Notes under the pieces: generated by a model
What the model was told of the DNA's origin: nothing
Database searches by the model: none
Seen by the model: the letters and a program-made list of their open reading frames with translations, nothing else
Part shown: in pieces, positions 59,353-64,000 of the stretch
How the letters are laid out: each line of letters starts with the position of its first letter
Numbering within the stretch: the stretch's first letter is position 1
NCBI RefSeq assembly: GCF_000022905.1
Contig: NC_012590.1
Location: 1,364,001-1,428,000, forward strand
Length of the DNA: 64,000 nt
Direction: 5' to 3'
From: Corynebacterium aurimucosum ATCC 700975
GTDB lineage: Bacteria; Actinomycetota; Actinomycetes; Mycobacteriales; Mycobacteriaceae
Made by a program: the position numbers and the translations under genes

Positions 59353-59389
59353 GGGTAGTGGCATCCACATCAACGTGGAACCACTACCC
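59353..59389. terminator. Bidirectional hairpin between musI and rbpA
   Basis: GGGTAGTGG and CCACTACCC form a 9-bp stem with an inner TCCAC/GTGGA stem. On the minus strand it is followed by a T-rich run, so it best serves rbpA. Confidence 0.65.
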
Positions 59390-59419
59390 TGCAGTCTTTG
59401 TGGGCTTCCTAGAAGCCCT

Positions 59420-59803
59420 TTAAGCTTCGCCTTCCTCCTGCGCCTTCTGCTCCTTGAGCAGACGGGCAGCCGCGCGGCGACGTGAACGCAGATTCTCGAT
59501 TCGCTCGGTCAAGAGTTCATCCAACTCCTCAATAGAGCGGCGCTCGCGCAGCATGTCCCAGTGGGTACGCGGCGGCTTCACGGGCTTGGACTCGACGCCT
59601 TCGCCCTCAACCAGAGTGCCGAGCTTACCGTTCTTGCACATCCACTCCTCAGGGATCTCCGCATCGTCAGCGAAGGGCACCTCATAGATGTCGCCGTCTT
59701 CGGTGCGGTACTTCACCATTTGGCGTGGGGCCAAGTCGTGGTCGCGGTCGGTTTCGTAGCTCACTGCGCCCATGCGGCTGCCACGGAGTACGCGATCTGC
59801 CAT
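59420..59803 (-). CDS. rbpA: RNA polymerase-binding protein RbpA
   Basis: A 127-residue actinobacterial transcription factor that binds the housekeeping sigma factor and RNA polymerase and stabilises open complexes. Landmarks: N-terminal tail MADRVLRGSRMGAVSYETDR, a core domain with VPFADDAEIPEEWMCKNGK (reduced zinc-ribbon: only one Cys remains) and the sigma-interacting C-terminal helices (THWDMLRERRSIEELDELL). AAGGATG precedes the ATG. A TATAAT box and a SigH-like promoter lie 75-105 nt upstream. Confidence 0.96.
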   Translation of the reverse strand: MADRVLRGSRMGAVSYETDRDHDLAPRQMVKYRTEDGDIYEVPFADDAEIPEEWMCKNGKLGTLVEGEGVESKPVKPPRTHWDMLRERRSIEELDELLTERIENLRSRRRAAARLLKEQKAQEEGEA

Positions 59804-59875
59804 GCAACATCATCCTTTTCACGTGTTGAGGTAGGGAAGTGATCAGGGTCGACCCATATCACCCAGAGAACTATC

Positions 59876-59907
59876 ATTATAACGAACGGCCCACTGCCTT
59901 TGTTCCC
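59876..59907 (-). promoter_or_regulatory. rbpA promoter region, SigA and SigH-like
   Basis: Minus-strand TATAAT (59881-59876) is a perfect -10. Overlapping it is GGGAAC (59907-59902) with 18 nt to GTT (59883-59881), which fits the SigH/SigR consensus GGAA-N18-GTT. Confidence 0.6.
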
Positions 59908-59938
59908 ACCCTCGGTTTAATGGGCTAAGGTGTGTGAG

Positions 59939-60298
59939 GTGATTGGTACACAGGATCCGCAGCCCGGAAAGCCAACAAGGCGCGGCTCGGCTACCTGCCA
60001 GTGGTGCGGCAAAGAGATCGCCCAGGGCGGCCGAGGAAGGCCACGCAAGTTTTGCTCGCCCTCGTGCAAGCAACGCGCGTACGAACAGCGCCACAACGTC
60101 GCAGGGACGCCCATACCAGCCAACGCTGTCATCTTGACTCCGGAGAGGGCCGACCGGCTTCGTGACGGCCTCTTCGAGCTTCGATGCTGTGCCGAGGACG
60201 TCGCCACGGCGGCGTCGGAAAGCGCCAGTGCGGAAGAAATGGAAGAACTGTGTGCCGAACTGGTCACATTGGCTCGTAAGCTTGAGGAATTGAGATAG
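59939..60298 (+). CDS. Small zinc-finger protein
   Basis: A 119-residue protein with a Cys4 zinc-finger near the N-terminus: CQWCGKEI (about 20-27) and RKFCSPSCKQRAYEQR (Cys about 39 and 43), reminiscent of small DNA- or RNA-binding fingers. The C-terminal 60 residues are helical and acidic with two further cysteines (LRCCAED). Function unknown. I chose GTG 59939 because TAAGGT (59926-59931) lies exactly 7 nt upstream, predicting a leaderless mRNA; an in-frame GTG at 59930 is the alternative. It is followed 3 nt later by the YceI gene, so they form an operon, divergent from rbpA. Confidence 0.72.
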   Translation: MIGTQDPQPGKPTRRGSATCQWCGKEIAQGGRGRPRKFCSPSCKQRAYEQRHNVAGTPIPANAVILTPERADRLRDGLFELRCCAEDVATAASESASAEEMEELCAELVTLARKLEELR

Positions 60299-60301
60299 CA
60301 C

Positions 60302-61003
60302 ATGAAATCTATACTTGGCAACCGCAAACTGATTGTTAGCATCTTCGTGATCCTGATTGTGGCCTCAACGGCACTGGCCCTTGGACCGCTGGCGTTCTCG
60401 TTGATCATGGGCCGTGGTGTGAAGACCGAGCCGATCAACGCTGATAAGGTCCAAGCCGCAACGACGGACGTCGACGGTGAATGGCAGGTGGCGCAAGGTT
60501 CGGCGCATAACCACACCTCAGCAGGGTTTACTATCGACGAAATCCTCCCGGCAGATAAGCGCACGACGTCTGGTTCCACCAAGCATGTTACCGGCCAGGC
60601 GACCATTCAGAACGGCATCGTCGAGAAGGCGCGCATCGCCGTGGGCATGTCTTCCTTGACCACGGATAAAAAGGTTCGCGATCAAAACATGAAGACGAAG
60701 CTCTTTGAGGTTTCAAAGTACCCAGAATCCACCTTTACGTTGACCGAGCCGGCTGATGTCTCCGCTGTGCCTGACGACGGCTCACTGGTTACCGTGCCAC
60801 TCACAGGCGACCTCACCATCCACGGCCAGACCAAGAGCGTGACGCAGGATTTCCAGGTGGTGCGCGATGGTGACACCATCATCCTGGGCGGCGATATCCC
60901 GGTTAACCGCCTCGACTACGGAATTGAGACTCCAGAGATGATTGCCGCGCGAATCTCGGAAACCGGCGAGATCAATGTCCGCGTAACCTTTGAGAAGAAA
61001 TAG
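60302..61003 (+). CDS. YceI family exported lipid-binding-like protein
   Basis: A 233-residue protein with an N-terminal hydrophobic segment (about 9-34, signal anchor or uncleaved signal) followed by a YceI beta-barrel domain. Family features are VDGEWQVAQGSAHNHTSAGF at the start of the barrel, VRDQNMKTKLFEVSKYPEST and LTIHGQTKSVTQDFQV. YceI proteins bind polyprenoid or other lipids in a barrel; the ligand here is unknown. It begins 3 nt after the zinc-finger gene and is followed after 12 nt by a tiny membrane protein gene. Confidence 0.9.
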   Translation: MKSILGNRKLIVSIFVILIVASTALALGPLAFSLIMGRGVKTEPINADKVQAATTDVDGEWQVAQGSAHNHTSAGFTIDEILPADKRTTSGSTKHVTGQATIQNGIVEKARIAVGMSSLTTDKKVRDQNMKTKLFEVSKYPESTFTLTEPADVSAVPDDGSLVTVPLTGDLTIHGQTKSVTQDFQVVRDGDTIILGGDIPVNRLDYGIETPEMIAARISETGEINVRVTFEKK

Positions 61004-61015
61004 TCACGGCTTCTT

Positions 61016-61180
61016 ATGAACTCTCGCCATCTCATTCCAGTCCTGTGGATCCGGCTGATCGTGCTCGCAGGATTCGGCATCTTCATCTGGATCCAGGATA
61101 TGAAGCTCCTCGCTGCCTTCTCGGTGTTACTCGTAGCCCTTACTGCGGTTCAGTTGGTGATTGCCTACCGTCAGCGCTAA
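61016..61180 (+). CDS. 54-residue membrane protein
   Basis: A small frame starting MNSRHLIPVLWIRLIVLAGF with two hydrophobic helices (about 7-27 and 31-50) and a basic end (YRQR). It lies 12 nt after the YceI gene on the same strand, has corynebacterial codon use and no overlap with another gene, so it is likely real. No ribosome site is obvious (GGCTTCTT before ATG). Function unknown; it may work with the YceI protein. Confidence 0.6.
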   Translation: MNSRHLIPVLWIRLIVLAGFGIFIWIQDMKLLAAFSVLLVALTAVQLVIAYRQR

Positions 61181-61810
61181 AAATCGCGCTCGGTACAGCT
61201 ACAGGAACATAGCCCAATTACGCAACTGTGACGATATTAGGACGGTAAGAGGGGCCGTCTGTGCAGCAAGCGGGGGATACAGATTGGGAACGTCAAGAGC
61301 CAACAGCGTTTAAACCCGCCTGAATGCAGTGCAACACTCGACACCAATGAAGAGCGCACAAATGGACCGCCTGGAAACTGACGGGGACCAGAAGCCGCGC
61401 ATTAGCGAAGAAGTTTCATATCGCAGCAACAGCACAATACGGGCACGGCGAGCATTCCGAAACGTTCGCGGCGGATGTCCCGTTACCTAAGCTCCGAGCG
61501 GCAGCAAGATGGGGACAATGCGCCTGCCACGGTGCCACAACAACCCACGGACACCGACGCCGCACTGTCAAGGCCTGAACCAGAAGCCGGACAGGCTTAG
61601 CGGAAAGTCCACGCTTGGCCAACTGCTTAAGTAATTGTCCGATAATGTACATTATGTCAGATAATCGGCGTCCCCGCTTCCCGCCCAATGCAAAAACTTA
61701 ATCAAGAAGAATTTTTCACCCATTGAGACTTTCATTTCATTACGTGGGACGGTAGTGTTTCCCTCATAACCAATCGACCTATCGAAATAATCAAGGAGGG
61801 CGCCCCTCAC
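61181..61810. other. Gene-poor region with resolvase-like half-sites
   Basis: About 630 bp without a recognisable gene. One plus-strand open frame (about 61344-61580, containing YGHGEHSETFAADVPLPKLR) has coding-like composition but no start signal or family. At 61636-61666 the motif TGTC(C/A)GATAAT occurs twice with period 19, and ATAATGTACATTAT (61642-61655) is a perfect palindrome. AAGGAGG for the MFS gene ends the region. It might be the scar of a lost element. Confidence 0.5.
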
Positions 61811-63181
61811 ATGACCGCCGTCAGCACCACACCGGAAAAAACAGCGGCCCCAGCACAGCAGCTCACCAAACGTGACCGTGTGCGTGTGGCCGTGGCTTCA
61901 ACTATTGGCACGACCATCGAGTTCTATGATTTCTATATTTATGCCACGGCAGCCGTAGCCGTCTTTCCTTTCCTCTTCTTCCCGAAGACTGAGGATCCCA
62001 CCGTTGCCCTGCTGCAGTCCTTTGCCACCTTCGGCCTTGCCTTTATCGCTCGACCCCTGGGCTCACTGCTCTTTGGGCACTTCGGCGATCGCATCGGCCG
62101 CAAGGCCACGCTCGTTGGCGCACTCCTGACGATGGGCATTGCCACCTTTATCATTGGCATCCTGCCTACCTACCAAACCGCAGGCATTATCGCGCCAGCC
62201 CTGCTGGCCCTGATGCGCTTCTGCCAAGGTTTGGGCCTGGGCGGCGAATGGTCCGGTGCAGCTTTGCTCGCCTCCGAGACCGCGAAGGAAGGCAAACGAG
62301 CTTTTGCCGCCATGTGGCCGCAGTTTGGCGCACCCTTCGGCTTCCTACTGGCCAATGGCTTCTTCCTGACGCTCGTAGCCACCATGGATTACTCGCGCGG
62401 CGATACCACCGGCACCTTCATGGAATGGGGCTGGCGCCTGCCCTTCCTCGCCTCTGCTGTGATGGTGCTTATCGGTCTCTACGTCCGCTTGCGTCTGGAA
62501 GAAACACCGGTTTTCCAGCAGGCCGTTGATGAAGGTAAGAAGGTCAAGACCCCTATGGTGGAGGCTTTCCGCACAGCTTGGAAGCCGATGATCATTGGTA
62601 CCTTCGTCATGGTCTCTTGCTACACCCTGTTCTACCTGGTCACCACCTGGATCCTTTCCTACGGTATTGGCGATAAGACCAAGGGTCTGGGCTTGGGAAT
62701 CCCATACCTGGAGTTCCTGGAGATTCAGCTGATTTCCATCTTCATGTTCATCATCGGCATTCCGATGTCCTCCATGCTCTCGGACAAGTACGGACGCAAG
62801 CCGATCTTGACAATAACCTCGCTTATCATGATTGCCTTCGGCTTCAGCTTCCCGTACTTCTTGGGCATTGCGCACGCTGACCGCAACTCCGTCCTTGGGT
62901 TCCTGGTCGTTGGCATGTTCATCATGGGCCTCATCTTCGGCCCTATGTCCGCCGTTCTCCCAGAGCTCTTCCCCACCAACGTGCGCTACACCGGCTCCGG
63001 CATCGCGTACAACGTCTCCTCTATCCTCGGCGCCGCCGTGGCCCCGTTCATCGCAACGTGGCTCGTAAGCACATACAACGTGAGCTACGTGGGCTACTAC
63101 CTGGTTATCGTTTGCTTCATCTCCCTCATCGCCATCCTCATGATGCAGGAGCTGAAGGATCAGGATCTGTCCCAGGTTTAG
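61811..63181 (+). CDS. MFS transporter, metabolite:H+ symporter type
   Basis: A 456-residue major facilitator with 12 predicted helices, of the ProP/ShiA/YhjE-like metabolite:H+ symporter family. Markers are TIGTTIEFYDFYIYATAAVA (first helix), the loop 2-3 motif GHFGDRIGRKATL, RFCQGLGLGGEWSGAALLAS (helix 4) and SDKYGRKPILTITSL in the second half. Substrates of this family include shikimate, proline/betaine, citrate and aromatic acids; I cannot tell which. AAGGAGG lies 11 nt before the ATG. A strong terminator follows. Confidence 0.9.
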   Translation: MTAVSTTPEKTAAPAQQLTKRDRVRVAVASTIGTTIEFYDFYIYATAAVAVFPFLFFPKTEDPTVALLQSFATFGLAFIARPLGSLLFGHFGDRIGRKATLVGALLTMGIATFIIGILPTYQTAGIIAPALLALMRFCQGLGLGGEWSGAALLASETAKEGKRAFAAMWPQFGAPFGFLLANGFFLTLVATMDYSRGDTTGTFMEWGWRLPFLASAVMVLIGLYVRLRLEETPVFQQAVDEGKKVKTPMVEAFRTAWKPMIIGTFVMVSCYTLFYLVTTWILSYGIGDKTKGLGLGIPYLEFLEIQLISIFMFIIGIPMSSMLSDKYGRKPILTITSLIMIAFGFSFPYFLGIAHADRNSVLGFLVVGMFIMGLIFGPMSAVLPELFPTNVRYTGSGIAYNVSSILGAAVAPFIATWLVSTYNVSYVGYYLVIVCFISLIAILMMQELKDQDLSQV

Positions 63182-63197
63182 GTCTTTAGGTACAAGC

Positions 63198-63248
63198 ATC
63201 TCCCCGACTCTTTCTAGTGTGAAGCACCAAGGTCGGGGAGATTTTTAT
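63198..63248 (+). terminator. Terminator after the MFS transporter gene
   Basis: ATCTCCCCGAC and GTCGGGGAGAT form a perfect 11-bp stem followed by TTTTATT. Confidence 0.9.
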
Positions 63249-63338
63249 TGCGGCGTTGCGGGCTCTACTCACATCGCCTTCATCTGACACCGCCTGCGGG
63301 CGCCATTCATGGGCGGTTGTGCCCCACTGCTGCCAAAA

Positions 63339-63435
63339 GTGCAGACCTGGAAGTGCAGACACGCTGGTCGCCGCCAAGCACTGCCTGGGCGCTTGACGAC
63401 GCCCAACCTGCAAGTCTGCACTTCCAGGTCTGTAC
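63339..63435. repeat. Long imperfect palindromic element
   Basis: A 22-bp arm at 63339-63360 is matched in inverse at 63414-63435 with one mismatch, around a 53-bp loop that can fold further. Each arm repeats the word GTGCAGAC. It lies between two converging genes, after the MFS terminator. It could be a terminator for the minus-strand gene, a MITE-like element or a structured RNA. Confidence 0.7.
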
Positions 63436-63511
63436 ATATAGAAATAGGTGACCGGCAAAAATGTGCCAACCACCTATCACGAGCTCTTCATCCACTCAGC
63501 CTGCCTAGAAA

Positions 63512-64000
63512 CTACGCAGTAACAGCAACTTCAGCGGCCTTCGCATCATCCTCGATGGGCTTGCGGCGCACGATCGCGGAGAAGATTGCGCCGGTGACGT
63601 TGGCCCACACCGCGGCGACCACACCCGGAATCGCCGCCTCAGGAGTGAAGAACTGCAGCGCCAATGCCGAGGCCAGACCGGAGTTCTGGGTCGCTACTTC
63701 AATTGCCGTAGTGCGTGCCGCTGCCTCGCGCTGGCGAGCAATTTTCGCCAGATAGTAGCCGAAAAGAAATCCGATGAGATTCTGGATAGCCACGCCCGCG
63801 AATACCACGAGACCAACGGTGACTAGCTTGTCCTGAGATTTCGACACCACCGCCATGACCACGCCGCCGATGCCAGCGATGGCCACCCACGGCAAGGCCG
63901 GCAAAACCTTGTCCACAGCTTTGCTGGCAATTACGCGCAGCAACAGACCCAGGCCCACCGGAATGAGGACGGTCTGGACCAGCGACCACATCATGCCAGC
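63512..64000 (-). CDS. Bile acid:sodium symporter family protein, C-terminal part
   Basis: The gene runs off the right edge; the last 162 residues are visible. They form about five hydrophobic helices and include PVGLGLLLRVIASKAVDKVL, GVAIQNLIGFLFGYYLAKIA and the signature RTTAIEVATQNSGLASALAL with its E-V-x-x-Q-N-S pattern, typical of the BASS (ASBT/YocS) family of sodium-coupled organic anion carriers. Substrate unknown. The end of the gene, KAAEVAVTA, is normal. Confidence 0.88.
   Translation of the reverse strand, partial: AGMMWSLVQTVLIPVGLGLLLRVIASKAVDKVLPALPWVAIAGIGGVVMAVVSKSQDKLVTVGLVVFAGVAIQNLIGFLFGYYLAKIARQREAAARTTAIEVATQNSGLASALALQFFTPEAAIPGVVAAVWANVTGAIFSAIVRRKPIEDDAKAAEVAVTA

Noticed and set aside
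61416..61688. A 90-residue minus-strand frame possibly from a transposase
   Set aside because: No DDE or recombinase motif is visible and it crosses the palindromic site; kept only as a note on the region.

Overview
The window is high-GC chromosomal DNA of a Corynebacterium (Actinobacteria). The evidence is gene content and order: acn-acnR with an AcnR operator, an Rv1476-like gene, an NlpC/P60 hydrolase and hemH; mshC (mycothiol); a complete pupylation locus without 20S proteasome genes; tatAC-helY; separate lnt and ppm genes; rbpA; and a maltose ABC cluster like the C. glutamicum mus genes. I cannot name the species. About 50 protein genes, one tRNA-Leu(GAG), one IS1249-like element and one frameshifted gene are supported.

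Layout. 1-1662: UPF0210 and ACT genes and an NAD(P)-binding protein. 1659-4134: three tandem paralogous membrane proteins of unknown function. 4183-7742: acnR and acn. 8110-12916: Rv1476-like protein, a 1.35-kb stretch without genes, a secreted NlpC/P60 cell-wall hydrolase and ferrochelatase. 12913-16918: conserved hypotheticals, an HTH protein and two SNARE-associated (DedA/TVP38) membrane proteins; the second ends where the IS begins. 16917-18353: the IS, with a duplicated right end. 18457-29845: tRNA-Leu, a PEBP protein, a broken membrane gene, pyrD, an LppL-like lipoprotein, uppP, mshC, a HAD phosphatase, hisE-hisG, aspartase and a C4-dicarboxylate exchanger. 29908-41446: fhs, a RecB-type nuclease, an M18 peptidase, then trmI-arc-dop-pup-pafA-pafB-pafC. 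41529-49299: tatA, tatC, helY, a trypsin-like protease, an M24 peptidase, an SDR and a cysteine-free CobG-like protein. 49370-52342: fxsA-lnt-ppm (lipoprotein and mannolipid synthesis). 52549-59317: the maltose-type transporter cluster musK-DUF4032-musE-musF-musG-musI. 59420-64000: rbpA, a zinc-finger protein, a YceI protein, a 54-residue membrane protein, an MFS transporter and a partial bile-acid:sodium-symporter-family gene.

The genes are mostly housekeeping. Coherent groups are aconitase with its repressor, aspartase with a fumarate/succinate-type carrier, the pupylation set, Tat export, polyprenyl-phosphate-linked envelope synthesis (uppP, lnt, ppm) and sugar uptake. A recurring regulatory feature is a TANNNT -10 box placed 6-8 nt before an ATG or GTG with no Shine-Dalgarno sequence. 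It occurs at about 18 genes, predicts leaderless mRNAs, and was used to choose several starts. I found no convincing new defence or metabolic system. The least explained parts are the 8.6-9.9 kb gap, the orphan 61.2-61.8 kb gap with resolvase-like half-sites, the 63.3-63.4 kb inverted repeat, the tandem paralog trio and the shared leader motif before dedA and the dicarboxylate carrier gene.
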